Shown: positions 36,247 through 45,611, counted from the stretch's first letter. The stretch is DNA of 57,096 nucleotides from Pseudomonadota bacterium (GCA_027618655.1 JAQCEL010000005.1:1-57096); one strand, 5' to 3'. Notes: generated by a model not told the origin, from the letters alone. Program-made: numbers and translations.

Positions 36247-37222
36247 ATTCGACAACTGGCGTTTGGCCGGCGAGAACCTGGCCGAATATATCTGCATCGA
36301 CATTGCCGCCGCTCAAAATCACGCCCACGCTTCGTCCTCGCATGCGATCGCGTTCTTGTAACAGCGCCGCCAAGCTTGCTGCGCCCGCGCCTTCAGCCAC
36401 GTTATGCGTATCACGAAAATAAATTCGCATGGCTTGCGCAACTTCATCGTCGCTAACAGCGACGATGCGTTCTAAGCTATTGGCATAGATATCGAACGCC
36501 TCTTGCACAGGTACTCGCACGGCCATGCCTTCGGCGAAGGTTTTCGCCGACGCAGTTTCGACGAGTTGACCCGTCTCAAAGGAGGTCTTCGCCCCGTCAG
36601 CTAAGGTCGACACAACACCGACGATTTTCGTCTTTAAACCCAATACATCGCGCGCCGCGATAATGCCGCAAACGCCCGATCCACAACCAATGGGCGCGTA
36701 GACCGTGTCTAGCTGCGGCGCGGTTTTAAATAACTCAAAGGCGTAAGTTGCAACCCCGCGCACTAACTCGCGATGAAACGGTGGTACGGGAAATAGAATG
36801 TCTGATTCAGCTAAGCGAGCTGATTGTTGGCGTGCTTCGTCGAAATCAGCGCCAAACTCGATAACGGTCGCGCCGAACGCACGCATTGCCGCGTTTTTCT
36901 CAAGCGAATTTCCGAACGGCACAACGACGGTCGCGCTGAGACCTGCGGCGAGGGCGGCACGCGCTTGGCTTTGTCCGTGATTGCCGCGCGTGGCAGTGAC
37001 GATCCCGGTCACCTCGGGGTGGGTACGCCTCAACCAGTCGATAAAGGTAATGCCGCCGCGGATCTTAAACGCATCCGTCGGGGTGTGATTCTCGTGTTTC
37101 ACCCAAACGTCGGCTGATGCTTTTTCGCAAATCTGCGGCCAGGCATACTGCGGCGTCGGCGGCATCGCTGCGTGGACCAGAGTTACTGCTTGTTCGATTT
37201 CGTTAAGTGTAAAGAGGCTCAT
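36245..37222 (-). CDS. PLP-dependent threonine/serine dehydratase-family protein
   Basis: The protein has 325 residues of the fold-type II PLP family. The PLP lysine is K53 in TDAFKIRGG, the binding loop is TRGNHGQS, and the glycine-rich phosphate loop is CGSGVCGI. The closest known classes are threonine dehydratase and hydroxyaspartate ammonia-lyase, which make oxo-acids and ammonia from hydroxy amino acids. It lacks a C-terminal regulatory (ACT) domain. The SRPBCC gene ends only nine bases before it on the same strand. Confidence 0.9.
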   Translation of the reverse strand: MSLFTLNEIEQAVTLVHAAMPPTPQYAWPQICEKASADVWVKHENHTPTDAFKIRGGITFIDWLRRTHPEVTGIVTATRGNHGQSQARAALAAGLSATVVVPFGNSLEKNAAMRAFGATVIEFGADFDEARQQSARLAESDILFPVPPFHRELVRGVATYAFELFKTAPQLDTVYAPIGCGSGVCGIIAARDVLGLKTKIVGVVSTLADGAKTSFETGQLVETASAKTFAEGMAVRVPVQEAFDIYANSLERIVAVSDDEVAQAMRIYFRDTHNVAEGAGAASLAALLQERDRMRGRSVGVILSGGNVDADIFGQVLAGQTPVVE

Positions 37223-37231
37223 TGGTTTGAA

Positions 37232-37759
37232 TTAATTTTCCGCAGTTGCTTTTAAGTTTGCTAAGCCCGTTTCAAAATCGCCGCCGACCATTTCGTCCAT
37301 ATCAACGAACACGCTGAATACTTTCGAGGCGAACGGCATGGGACCTTGCATACGCCAGGTCGTCTTAGTGAAACCTTCGTCAGCTTCGAGTCTGAATTCA
37401 ACGGTGTTGTGGACTTTAAACGGTTCGAGAAAATCGAGTTTTATACTGATTCGCGAGGTCGGTGACATATCGGTAATTTCCATCCGACCTTTTCCTACCT
37501 CGCTGTTGCCAGACCATTCGTAAATAGCGCCGACACCGCTATTCGCACCGCTGTATGTGACGACCATCGCTGGATCCTTTTTCACCCACGGCGACCAAGC
37601 ATTCCATTCGCGCAGGTCGTTAATTTTTTGGAACACAACATCTTGGGACGCCTTGATCTTAATTGAGCGTTCGAGCTGGATGCTGTCTGGCTGAAACGCC
37701 GCCAAGGTGACTACTGTGCCGAGCGCGGCAACTAAGATCAGGGCAGCGATTTTCAACAT
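37232..37759 (-). CDS. SRPBCC (polyketide-cyclase/START-like) protein with N-terminal membrane segment
   Basis: The ATG at 37759 has AAGGTG upstream; the product is 175 residues. A hydrophobic N-terminus (MLKIAALILVAALGTVVTLA) acts as a signal or anchor. The SRPBCC domain follows, with SIKIKASQDVVFQKINDLRE and EWNAWSPWVKKDPAMVV. The domain forms a lipid- or ligand-binding cavity. It is probably in an operon with the PLP enzyme. Confidence 0.85.
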   Translation of the reverse strand: MLKIAALILVAALGTVVTLAAFQPDSIQLERSIKIKASQDVVFQKINDLREWNAWSPWVKKDPAMVVTYSGANSGVGAIYEWSGNSEVGKGRMEITDMSPTSRISIKLDFLEPFKVHNTVEFRLEADEGFTKTTWRMQGPMPFASKVFSVFVDMDEMVGGDFETGLANLKATAEN

Positions 37760-37955
37760 CGGTTTCACCTTATCAACATCTTCCAAAGCGCCTCGCAATG
37801 GTAAACATCATTAAAGGATGATGCATCAATCGCCTGTTTGCGGCATTAAAAATTTAAGGATGCACGCGACGTCATCGGCCGATCCGCTGGTCACAAGCAC
37901 CATCCTTGGTTTAGGCTGCAGCGCACGCGCGGCATTAGATTCGAGGAGCAGCACA

Positions 37956-39203
37956 GTGAGCATAGACGACAAACTTAACAATCCGGCTTTTTTTGCGACT
38001 GACGAATACCACGGATTGTTCGATAAAATGCGTACCGAAGACCCAGTGCACTGGACGCAAAGTCCAGACGGTCGTGGCTATTGGTCGATTTTCCGCCACG
38101 CCGATCTAAAGCGGATCCTCAATGATCCGGAAACGTTTAGCTCTGAGCGCGAAGGCGTCATGCCGGCACTCGACGCAGAGATGAGCGAGATTGCGAAAGA
38201 GGCCATGGGAGTCGGTGAGAATGTGCTTACCATCGATCCGCCACGCCATGGCGATGTGCGCAAAGTCTTGGCGTCGCCCTTTCTGCCTAAGGCCTTGGCC
38301 GACGGCGAGCAACGTACCAAAGAATTGATCAGTGGCATCTTCGATCAGCTGCCGGCTCACGGGGAAATCGATCTGGTGGCCGATCTCGCCGTGCGCATCC
38401 CGATGGCAGTTATCTGCGACATCTTGCAACTACCAGAAGATCACTGGGAGGAAATGCTTGGCTGGGGCAAGATGGCGATCGGTGGATCGGGTCCTGAATA
38501 CCAGCAAGGCAGCGCGGCGCAAACCGTGAGTACGGGTTATAAACTCCTATTTGATTACAGTCTGGAACGCCACAATGAACGCAAAGGATGCCCGTTTTCT
38601 GATCCCCTAAGCATGATGAGTAATGCTACCGTGGGCGGTAAACCAATGACGCCTTCGGAAGTTGCGCACAACGGGGTGCAGCTGATGCTCGCTGGGTTCG
38701 AGACAACCCGTAATGCATTTTCTGGTGGCGTGCTTGCACTGCTACAGAATCCACGCCAGATGGAGCTGCTGTGCGAAGATCCAAAGCGCTTACGGCTCGC
38801 AGCCGAAGAATTTGTGCGTTGGTCCGACCCAGTGATCTCTCTCATGAGAGTGGCGACGCAAGATTGGGTGCTCAGCGGCAAGACGGTTCGCGCAGGTGAT
38901 CGACTGATCCTGTGGTTTCCGTCCGCCAATCGTGATGAAGAAGTTTTCGATCGACCGTATGAGTTTGATGTCATGCGGCATCCGAACTTACATATTGGAC
39001 TTGGTGCCGGTCCGCATTTCTGCTTGGGTGGTCCGCTCGCGAAAATCGAAATTCGACTCGCCATGGAAGAATTACTCGAGCGCTACGATGGCATCGAAAT
39101 TACCGTTCCGGTGGAACGAGTGCAGTCAAGTTTTGTCGGCGGTTTGAAGCACCTACCTGTAAAACTCGTCGCGAGAGCCACGGACCAAGCTCGGGCCTGT
39201 TGA
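37956..39203 (+). CDS. Cytochrome P450
   Basis: The start is placed at the GTG at 37956 (GAGGAG upstream). The longer frame from 37818 adds 46 residues without P450 character. The 415-residue enzyme has the I-helix MLAGFETTRNAFSGG, the ExxR in EEFVRW and the heme ligand C356 in GAGPHFCLGG. It belongs to the soluble bacterial class that takes electrons from a ferredoxin; none is encoded adjacent. Its motifs resemble those of the third P450 at 53666, so both may belong to the same broad class (terpenoid, steroid or fatty acid hydroxylases). Confidence 0.92.
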   Translation: MSIDDKLNNPAFFATDEYHGLFDKMRTEDPVHWTQSPDGRGYWSIFRHADLKRILNDPETFSSEREGVMPALDAEMSEIAKEAMGVGENVLTIDPPRHGDVRKVLASPFLPKALADGEQRTKELISGIFDQLPAHGEIDLVADLAVRIPMAVICDILQLPEDHWEEMLGWGKMAIGGSGPEYQQGSAAQTVSTGYKLLFDYSLERHNERKGCPFSDPLSMMSNATVGGKPMTPSEVAHNGVQLMLAGFETTRNAFSGGVLALLQNPRQMELLCEDPKRLRLAAEEFVRWSDPVISLMRVATQDWVLSGKTVRAGDRLILWFPSANRDEEVFDRPYEFDVMRHPNLHIGLGAGPHFCLGGPLAKIEIRLAMEELLERYDGIEITVPVERVQSSFVGGLKHLPVKLVARATDQARAC

Positions 39204-39511
39204 TGTTTTGCCCAAGTCGCTGTTGCCCGTGCAAATTTGTCAATCAAGGCGCGGCGAGCGCGGTTTGGTTGTTGCAAAAGAGCGAGCCGTAACGCCGAGT
39301 GGCGAATTTGCACGGGCAACCCGCAGGACTGAGGCGAGATTGGCGTCCAGCGGCGTTATCGCGCGCTCATGTAGCTCGGCTACACAACGCTTGCTCTGCC
39401 TTGCTGGACCCCAAGGCGGCTTCAGCAGCGACTAGGGCGAAAGATCAAAAGGCCCGGGTATTGCTGGCTAACCGAGATCCCTCGGTCAGCTAGCGGTCCA
39501 AGAACGGTTAG
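39204..39511. repeat. Intergenic region with 141-bp dispersed repeat, copy 1
   Basis: Positions 39315-39455 match 45978-46118 without gaps, with about 12 differences by hand count. This copy is preceded by a 16-bp perfect inverted repeat (39222-39237 with 39305-39320, GTTGCCCGTGCAAATT) that could form a stem around a 67-base spacer. A further stem, GCTAACCGAG / CTCGGTCAGC, lies near 39467-39490. No reading frame in the interval looks real. Confidence 0.8.
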
Positions 39512-39952
39512 TTAGCTCTTGGTGAAGCCGGGTGGGAGTTCGTCCATGCGTAGCGCGTTAAAGCGGCGCGTTTGAAATTTCCAGTCATCGCCAACTTTAA
39601 CGTAGTCGTCTTCGTAGAATCCGGCGCCGAGCCATTCCATATTGTTACTCCCAATGCGTAGGTCAAGATAACAACGGCCACTCGCGGTTCGCGCGCCGGT
39701 TAATTCGAAAACATGATTGTGAATATAGGGTCGCGGCTTCATCGCGAGCCCGCCAACATAGAAATCACGCAGCGCGGCGGTTCCCGTGCAGTCAGTTTTT
39801 TGGCCATTAAAGATCGCGATGAAGCTACCATCGGCGGCGAATAAGTTGACGATGCCGTCGATGTCGTCGCGCCACACGCAGTCACAATAACGCAACGGTA
39901 AGTCCCGAATTGCCTCGCGCGCGAGCAGTGCCGCCAGTTGTTGGTCGCTCAT
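39512..39952 (-). CDS. SnoaL/scytalone-dehydratase-like protein
   Basis: A single NTF2-like domain of 146 residues. The helix EAIRDLPLRYCDCVWRDD is followed by GIVNLFAADGSFIAI, a His segment in PYIHNHVFEL and the strand DWKFQTRRFNAL. The layout matches the SnoaL_4/scytalone dehydratase group, which catalyses dehydration or isomerisation in aromatic and steroid pathways. It sits between the repeat and the epoxide hydrolase region. Confidence 0.82.
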   Translation of the reverse strand: MSDQQLAALLAREAIRDLPLRYCDCVWRDDIDGIVNLFAADGSFIAIFNGQKTDCTGTAALRDFYVGGLAMKPRPYIHNHVFELTGARTASGRCYLDLRIGSNNMEWLGAGFYEDDYVKVGDDWKFQTRRFNALRMDELPPGFTKS

Positions 39953-40191
39953 GTTTGTCGTCTCCGAATAAGGGTGGACCGGTAGTATACGGTGAGAAAT
40001 CTGCTTGCCGCACTAACGCTACGCTCATCCATCTCAGCCATAAGATGCAGGTATAATGTGGCCCAGCTTGCAACGCGCTGGTCCACAGTAGATAGCGCGC
40101 TTTCCGGTGATCCCCTGAGACCAGAGCGGATCGTCAAGCACCGAGCTGGTTGATTGAAGTAAACTCATTTCTCTTCGATGCGATGACTGTT

Positions 40192-41340
40192 ATGAATAAA
40201 AAAATTGAACCGTATTCCATTCACGTGACTGATGATGTTCTGATCGATTTAAAGGCAAGACTGCGTAGCAGTCGCTGGCCTGAAGCCGAGCTAGTCGAGG
40301 ACTGGACGCAAGGCGTCCCAATCGAGTGGTTGAAAGACATCTGCGAGTATTGGGCCAATAGTTATGACTGGCGGGCGCGCGAGGCCGCGTTGAATCGATT
40401 CAATCATTTCACGATGCCAATTGATGGTCTCAATATTCATTTCATTCACCAACGTTCATCGCATGCGAACGCGACGCCGCTGCTCATCACGCATGGTTGG
40501 CCTGGCTCGATAGTCGAGTTTCATAAAGTCATCGAGCCGCTGACCGAGCCCGCAAAGTATGGCGGTGATGCAAGCGATGCGTTTCATGTCATTTGCCCAT
40601 CGCTGCCTGGATTCGGCTTTTCTGAAAAACCTAAAGCAGTCGGTTGGGGCGTGGAACGCATCGCGCGTGCGTGGGCGAGTCTGATGGCCGAGCTTGGTTA
40701 TTCGCGTTATCTCGCGCAAGGCGGTGACTGGGGATCCGCCGTGACGCATTCACTCGGCTGGCAAGACACGGATCATTGCGCGGCCATTCATCTCACTTTG
40801 GCGATGTCGAGCCGACCGCTGGCTGATGAGAACCCGAGTCCCCAAGAGCAGCGCGCGCTCGATGGTGCAAAGTACTACGCGCAATGGGACGCAGGCTACT
40901 CCAAAGAACAATCCACGCGCCCGCAAACGATCGGCTACGCGTTGACTGATTCGCCCGTCGGCCAAGCGGCATGGATCCTGGAAAAATTTTGGGCGTGGAC
41001 GGATTGTGACGGGAATCCATTGATCGTACTTGATCGCGATGAGTTGCTTGATAACGTGATGCTGTACTGGGTGACTCAGTCGGCCGCTTCATCAGCGCGG
41101 CTTTACTGGGAGAGTTTTCGCAGAGTCACGCGCGAACCGGTCACGATCCCCACTGGGGTTGGTGTTTATCCTAAGGAGATCGTGCCGCCGGTGCGTAAAT
41201 GGATGGAGGCGAAAGAATTCAAGAACATTCAATATTGGTCGGAAATGCCGAAGGGCGGGCATTTCGCGGCGTTTGAGCAACCGGAACTCTACGTCGCGGA
41301 CGTGCGCGCATGGGCTCGCAAAATGAACAGCATAAAATAG
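40192..41340 (+). CDS. Epoxide hydrolase (EPHX1-like, alpha/beta hydrolase)
   Basis: The protein starts with the EHN domain (YSIHVTDDVLIDLKARLRSS, RWPEAELVEDW). It has the oxyanion motif HGWPGSIVEF, the nucleophile Asp in QGGDWGSAVTHSL and the catalytic His in KGGHFAAFEQPELY. It hydrolyses epoxides to diols. The ATG at 40192 gives 382 residues; an ATG at 40183 and an upstream TTG are in frame, and the exact start is uncertain. The gamma-PGA hydrolase gene starts 51 bases downstream. Confidence 0.9.
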   Translation: MNKKIEPYSIHVTDDVLIDLKARLRSSRWPEAELVEDWTQGVPIEWLKDICEYWANSYDWRAREAALNRFNHFTMPIDGLNIHFIHQRSSHANATPLLITHGWPGSIVEFHKVIEPLTEPAKYGGDASDAFHVICPSLPGFGFSEKPKAVGWGVERIARAWASLMAELGYSRYLAQGGDWGSAVTHSLGWQDTDHCAAIHLTLAMSSRPLADENPSPQEQRALDGAKYYAQWDAGYSKEQSTRPQTIGYALTDSPVGQAAWILEKFWAWTDCDGNPLIVLDRDELLDNVMLYWVTQSAASSARLYWESFRRVTREPVTIPTGVGVYPKEIVPPVRKWMEAKEFKNIQYWSEMPKGGHFAAFEQPELYVADVRAWARKMNSIK

Positions 41341-41391
41341 TCATCGTGGACCGCTAGCTATCAGACTAATTCAGAGGAAAATCGGCACTGC

Positions 41392-41988
41392 ATGGATGGA
41401 TCGAACGAACCCAAGATAATTGATAAATACAAGAATTTCGCGTCGCTAGTCGAGACGGAGATCGAAGGCACTGATTATCGAGTTCGAGTCGTCGTAAAAC
41501 CCAGGTCAAACGTCGCCGTTATTGCGCCGCACGGCGGTAGTATCGAGCGCCGCACGTCCGCGATTGCGAGTGCGATTGCTGGCGAGGATTTTAATTTATA
41601 TTTGTTTGAAGGCCTCGATCCAGCAGGTAGTTTCGAAGTGCTACATATTACGAGTCACCGATTCGACGAACCGCGATGCCTGAATTTAATCAATACTTGC
41701 GATACGGTTGTTGCGGTTCACGGCTGCGGTGGAGCAGAGAACATGGTGATGCTCGGTGGTCGCGATCGCAACTTAATTGAACGGCTAGGGACAGCGATTT
41801 CGACGACAGGAGTGTGCGTTTTGGTCGGTGAGCATCCGTACCCTGGTTTACACGCCACGAATATTTGTAATCGTGGTCGCTCGGCACAAGGCGTGCAAAT
41901 CGAGTTGACTGATTCCTTGCGCGGCAGTTTTCAAGAGCAAGCTGTTGTGATGGCAATTCGTCAGGTGATACTTGATCGCGACGATTAA
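41392..41988 (+). CDS. Poly-gamma-glutamate hydrolase family protein
   Basis: The 198-residue protein has the pattern of the PghP-like family: VVVKPRSNVAVIAPHGGSIE with the zinc-site H-G-G-x-I-E, then IAGEDFNLYLFEGL, ITSHRFDEP, AVHGCGG and NICNRGRSAQGVQIEL. PghP is a phage zinc enzyme that cuts poly-gamma-glutamate. Bacterial members are often of unknown role. No other phage gene is near, so a capsule- or peptide-related hydrolase is as likely. Confidence 0.85.
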   Translation: MDGSNEPKIIDKYKNFASLVETEIEGTDYRVRVVVKPRSNVAVIAPHGGSIERRTSAIASAIAGEDFNLYLFEGLDPAGSFEVLHITSHRFDEPRCLNLINTCDTVVAVHGCGGAENMVMLGGRDRNLIERLGTAISTTGVCVLVGEHPYPGLHATNICNRGRSAQGVQIELTDSLRGSFQEQAVVMAIRQVILDRDD

Positions 41989-42289
41989 GCCGTGAGTATC
42001 GCCGCACATGCGCCTGTCCGTCGCAAGCTTATCTGGGTCGATTCGATATTCGTCGACGTTAAAGTGCGGAACTTCGCCAATCACAAATGCGCCATTGAAT
42101 ACGTTGCGGCTAATCTTGACGATTCGAAGTTTGCATTCCATCGACACGGGGTGGCGCGACGAGGTCACACGGGATGTATCTGCAACGCGGGGCTGAGGGG
42201 TTCATCGGCTCGAAGCAATCAAATCCGATGTCATCGGTGACGAACAGAAGCTAGCTTTAGGTAAAGTCGTGCAGCGATGGCGAACGACG
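41989..42289. other. Gene-free interval before the MFS gene
   Basis: No reliable gene was found. Short open frames on both strands lack start signals and family features. The GC content rises towards 42290, where the GC-rich MFS gene begins, so one edge of a transferred segment may lie here. Confidence 0.35.
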
Positions 42290-43558
42290 TCAGTTCTGCG
42301 CGGGCGTGATGGCCGCTGGCGCCGCCGTCAATGGCGTCTCGGCGGGTGGTTGTTCGGGCACGAGCTCAGCCCGCGGATCCATAATGAGCGCCTCCGGCAC
42401 CGTGCGAGGCACCAGGCCGAACGCGGTGGAGGCGCCCTGCTGCCGGCCAACCATCGCGGCGAGCGGGACGAGGACGCCGAAGCCGGCGGCAAAGCACCAC
42501 AACATCACCACGGGGTCGCGCCCGGTCAACAGCAATCCGGCCAGCAGCGGTCCGCCGATCATCCCCAGTGCGTGCACCATGATGAGCATGGAACCGGTCT
42601 CGATGAAGTCACCGTTCTTCACGCGATCGTTTGCGAGCGCGAGACAGAGCGCGTAGAGCGGCATCATGCAGGAGCCGAACGCAACGCCGTAGAGCAATAC
42701 CGCGCCGACGCCGCCAGCGAACAATAGGAAGCCGAGCGTCGCCAACATACCAATTGTGCCGACGGCGGCAAGCACTGTGATTCGTCCGATCCTATCGCTC
42801 AGCCAGCCGAGAGGGTAGACCGCGAGCATGCCGCCGCCCAATGCGGCGCCCATGAAACGGGCCGTACCTGGCCCATCCATTCCGATGCGGGCGGTGTAGA
42901 CCGGGGCCAGCGCCCAGAATGTCCCAGCCAGGGCGCCACTGGCGAAAGCTGGCAGGTTGCCCGGATTGAGCAGGGCGCGCACGCTAAACTGCGGGCGAGT
43001 GACCACGCGCGGCGCCTCCCGACGGGTCAGCCCGATCGGTAACGCGGCAAGGCTGATGCCAATTGCAGCCACCACCAAAAACGTGGTGCCGTCAAGCTGC
43101 AGATCCTGCAATAGTACCTGCGCGCCGAACATCGCAAACAGGGTGACGAAGGCGTAGATCGAGAGGATCGCGCCGCGATGTTCAAGGCGGGTTTCGGCGT
43201 TAAGCCAGCTCTCGACCGTGAGATAGATACCCGAGAGCGCGATGCCGTAGACGAACCGTAGCGCCAGCCAGACTGGCAACTCGACCACCAACGAGATCGT
43301 CAACAGGACCGCTGTCGCCATTGCGACGAGCACCCCGAACACCCGGATATGGCCGATCCGCAACAGCCACGGCGGTACCAACAAACAGCCTACGGCGAAG
43401 CCGAGAAAATATGCCGAGGTGGTCAGGGCGTTGCTGGTGGCCGACCAGCAACGAGCCTCGGCGAGAAGGGGCAGAGCCGTCAAATGAATGCCGTGGCCGA
43501 ACAGTAATAGGCCGATCGACAGCAGCAGGCTACCGATAGCCCACGCGGAATGAAGCAA
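42290..43558 (-). CDS. MFS transporter, GC-rich compared with its neighbours
   Basis: About 12 hydrophobic segments are visible, for example AIGSLLLSIGLLLFGHG, SAYFLGFAVGCLLVPPW, MATAVLLTISLVVEL and FATGALAGTFWALAP-like stretches. The signature DRIGRITVLAAVG between helices is MFS-like. A TTG at 43558 has GAGGAG upstream and is preferred over the longer frame to 43645, giving 422 residues. Hand counts show 46 G/C of 60 at 42421-42480 against 26 of 60 at 41401-41460. This supports acquisition from a GC-rich donor. The substrate is unknown. Confidence 0.85.
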   Translation of the reverse strand: MLHSAWAIGSLLLSIGLLLFGHGIHLTALPLLAEARCWSATSNALTTSAYFLGFAVGCLLVPPWLLRIGHIRVFGVLVAMATAVLLTISLVVELPVWLALRFVYGIALSGIYLTVESWLNAETRLEHRGAILSIYAFVTLFAMFGAQVLLQDLQLDGTTFLVVAAIGISLAALPIGLTRREAPRVVTRPQFSVRALLNPGNLPAFASGALAGTFWALAPVYTARIGMDGPGTARFMGAALGGGMLAVYPLGWLSDRIGRITVLAAVGTIGMLATLGFLLFAGGVGAVLLYGVAFGSCMMPLYALCLALANDRVKNGDFIETGSMLIMVHALGMIGGPLLAGLLLTGRDPVVMLWCFAAGFGVLVPLAAMVGRQQGASTAFGLVPRTVPEALIMDPRAELVPEQPPAETPLTAAPAAITPAQN

Positions 43559-44224
43559 GCGAGACTCCTCACTGGCGCGTCGAATACGGCGCGCGCCTTG
43601 CCGCTCGATAGGCCGCGGCAGCCTACACGGATACACCGACACCACTGGTGCAAATCGCGCGGTTAGCCGCTAGTGCCGTTACATTCGGCACACAATTCCA
43701 GCGCCGCAGGGCAACCATGTCCCGTCGCGTCTTCGACATCCTAACAAAAGCGCTGGCGGCGCGTGGCATCAATTGCGCGCTCCGGTTTACTAGAGGCGAT
43801 TGTTGCCAGCTCAAAGCTGTCGTCAATGGCCGCTTCGAAGCGTGTAGGCTTTAATCGCCTCACGCTGTCAGCAGCCAACGCCAACAAGTTCCCATTTTCA
43901 CATTCGGCTGCTCGTGAGCAGGGGCTGCGGCGTGGCGTAGCAATAGTCCGGCTATTCCTAGCGAAACCAGCCTGGCAAGCGACCACTCACGAACAACCTC
44001 TGTGGTGACAAGACAATTTTGACCAGGGTCTTGAGCTGCTTTCGCCAAATCACTTCGCGTAGGATGTGAACCGTCTGCGGTTTTCGCGACTGGCGGCGAG
44101 GCGGCAGAAACCTCAACCCTGCGACGAGAAATCCGCGTGATCGCGCGGGAAGGGAAGTGCGGGGGCCGCGACTGAGCGGGTCCCGACCTACGATTATCGA
44201 AATAGCATTGACGGGAGAGAAACA
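43559..44224. other. Gene-free interval with degenerate copy A of the TIR element
   Basis: No reliable gene was found. A 131-bp stretch (43900-44030) is related to the inside and one end of the element at 52551-52706. The rest of the region is moderately GC-rich and may be the remnant of the segment that brought the MFS gene. Confidence 0.5.
43900..44030. repeat. Diverged partial copy of the 156-bp TIR element
   Basis: The stretch starts ACATTCGGCTGCTC and ends GACCAGGGTC, like 52574-52706. One terminal repeat is present (GACCAGGGTC side), but the other side reads differently (TTCCCATTTTC), so the copy is incomplete. On the minus strand it encodes EWSLARLVSLGIAGLL in frame, similar to the frame in the full copy. 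Confidence 0.6.
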
Positions 44225-45070
44225 ATGACAGATCGAACGCGCGTTGCGAGCTACGGCCCGCACGAAGAAGTACTGGTTGACAGGATCGTCGGCGACGATG
44301 GGATCTACGTCGTGAGCTTGAACGACCCGGAGACATTTAACACCATGACGGTCGCCTTGATGAAGGCGATCGCCGAGGCTTTTGATGCGATCAGCGAACG
44401 CGCCGATCCGGATCCTAACAAAGACGAAGTACGAGCAGTCGTTTTGCGCGGCGAAGGGCGCGGTTTTGCGATTGGATTAGACATCGGCAAACTCGATGAG
44501 TATTTCTCCGGCGGCATTTCCGGCAAGACTGATCCATGGCGCGCGATCTGGGACTGTCCGTTTCCGGTCATCGGCGCAGTGAACGGTCCAGCAGTCACAG
44601 GCGGGTTCGAGATTGCGCTAGGTTGCGACGTCCTACTGGCTTCGCCGCGTGCGGTGTTCATGGACAACCATGCCAAGTACGGTGTTCATCCTGGGCGTCG
44701 ACTGTCACAGCGCTTAATGCACGTCTGCGGCGTTAACAATGCGAAGTTTGCGACCATGAGTTCGTTCCCGATCGAGGCGGATGTCGCGCGGACCTGGGGA
44801 TTGGTACAGCAGGTCTACCCGGACAACAACGCACTTGAGCGCGCAAGCATCGAGCTTGCACGAATGATGGCGCGCAACCATCCGATGATGGTCAAACGGT
44901 ACAAGAGTCTTATCGATGGTGGGGTGATGGGTACTTACGCGGATGGGCTTGCTTTGGAGGCGGCATCCGATAGCACGTACTACGACGACCTTACGGATAT
45001 GAAAGCGACGCTCGAGGACGGCGCGGCCAAGTTTCAGGAATTGGTGTCCTGGGTCGCCGCGCGCGAATAG
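44225..45070 (+). CDS. Enoyl-CoA hydratase/isomerase (crotonase) family protein
   Basis: The 281-residue protein is a crotonase with VVLRGEGRGFAIGLDIGKLD (oxyanion loop) and GPAVTGGFEIALGCDVLLAS, which keeps the first acidic residue. The second catalytic position reads MDNHAKYGVHPG with no Glu at the usual place, so it may be an isomerase, hydrolase or atypical hydratase. GGGAGAG precedes the ATG. It is the first gene after the gene-free interval at 43559-44224. Confidence 0.88.
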   Translation: MTDRTRVASYGPHEEVLVDRIVGDDGIYVVSLNDPETFNTMTVALMKAIAEAFDAISERADPDPNKDEVRAVVLRGEGRGFAIGLDIGKLDEYFSGGISGKTDPWRAIWDCPFPVIGAVNGPAVTGGFEIALGCDVLLASPRAVFMDNHAKYGVHPGRRLSQRLMHVCGVNNAKFATMSSFPIEADVARTWGLVQQVYPDNNALERASIELARMMARNHPMMVKRYKSLIDGGVMGTYADGLALEAASDSTYYDDLTDMKATLEDGAAKFQELVSWVAARE

Positions 45071-45218
45071 CGACTCGGATGGAACTCATGGAGCCACGCG
45101 ATCTAGCGTTATGCGTTTTGAAAAGCTTTCAACGTCGAGGAGTCTTTGCGTTCGGTGTTGCGGCTTGCGAGCGAGAAATTCTGATAATCTAAGTCGGGCC
45201 ATTCAAAGGTATCTCGAT

Positions 45219-45611
45219 ATGACTATTCGAATCGCGCGTCTCGGTAGTGACCGCAACCCCGGTGAAGGTTTGCGAATTGGCACCGTTCGGCGTCCGCCCC
45301 GAGGAATTAAGAAAGCCGATCACGCCGTAAAGAATTTCTATGACGTGTGGTTTCCGAATCTAGCGCCAAGCGACGCACTGTTAAAGGAATCGATTCCGAT
45401 AACCGGCGATCAACAATGGAAAATTTTTAAGCGGCGTTTTCTCGCCGAAATGAAACAGGCTACGCCAAGCCGGGATCTGGATCTGTTGGCGGCGCTTTCC
45501 CACCAAACGAACCTTGCTGTCGGATGTTATTGCGAGGATGAAGGCCACTGCCATAGGTCTATTCTTCGCGAGCTGCTCGAAACGCGCGGCGCAAAAATCG
45601 CAGACCGTTAA
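45219..45611 (+). CDS. DUF488 family protein
   Basis: The ATG at 45219 gives 130 residues starting MTIRIARLGSDRNPGEGLRI; the 36 codons upstream lack the family pattern. The domain shows NFYDVWFPNLAPSD, WKIFKRRFLAEMKQ and VGCYCEDEGHCHRSILRELL, with the C-x-C-x5-C-H site typical of DUF488. The function is unknown; the motif resembles a metal- or nucleic-acid-associated site. Confidence 0.85.
   Translation: MTIRIARLGSDRNPGEGLRIGTVRRPPRGIKKADHAVKNFYDVWFPNLAPSDALLKESIPITGDQQWKIFKRRFLAEMKQATPSRDLDLLAALSHQTNLAVGCYCEDEGHCHRSILRELLETRGAKIADR

Noticed and set aside
39208..39435. Open frame inside the repeat region
   Set aside because: It consists of repeat sequence and the matching stretch in copy 2 does not keep the frame.
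41848..42168. Minus-strand open frame of 106 codons
   Set aside because: It overlaps the gamma-PGA hydrolase in antisense and resembles no family; likely a shadow.
43860..44336. Minus-strand frame of 158 codons over element copy A
   Set aside because: The N-terminal part is arginine/serine-rich shadow sequence, and it overlaps the crotonase start; only the element-derived segment is of interest.
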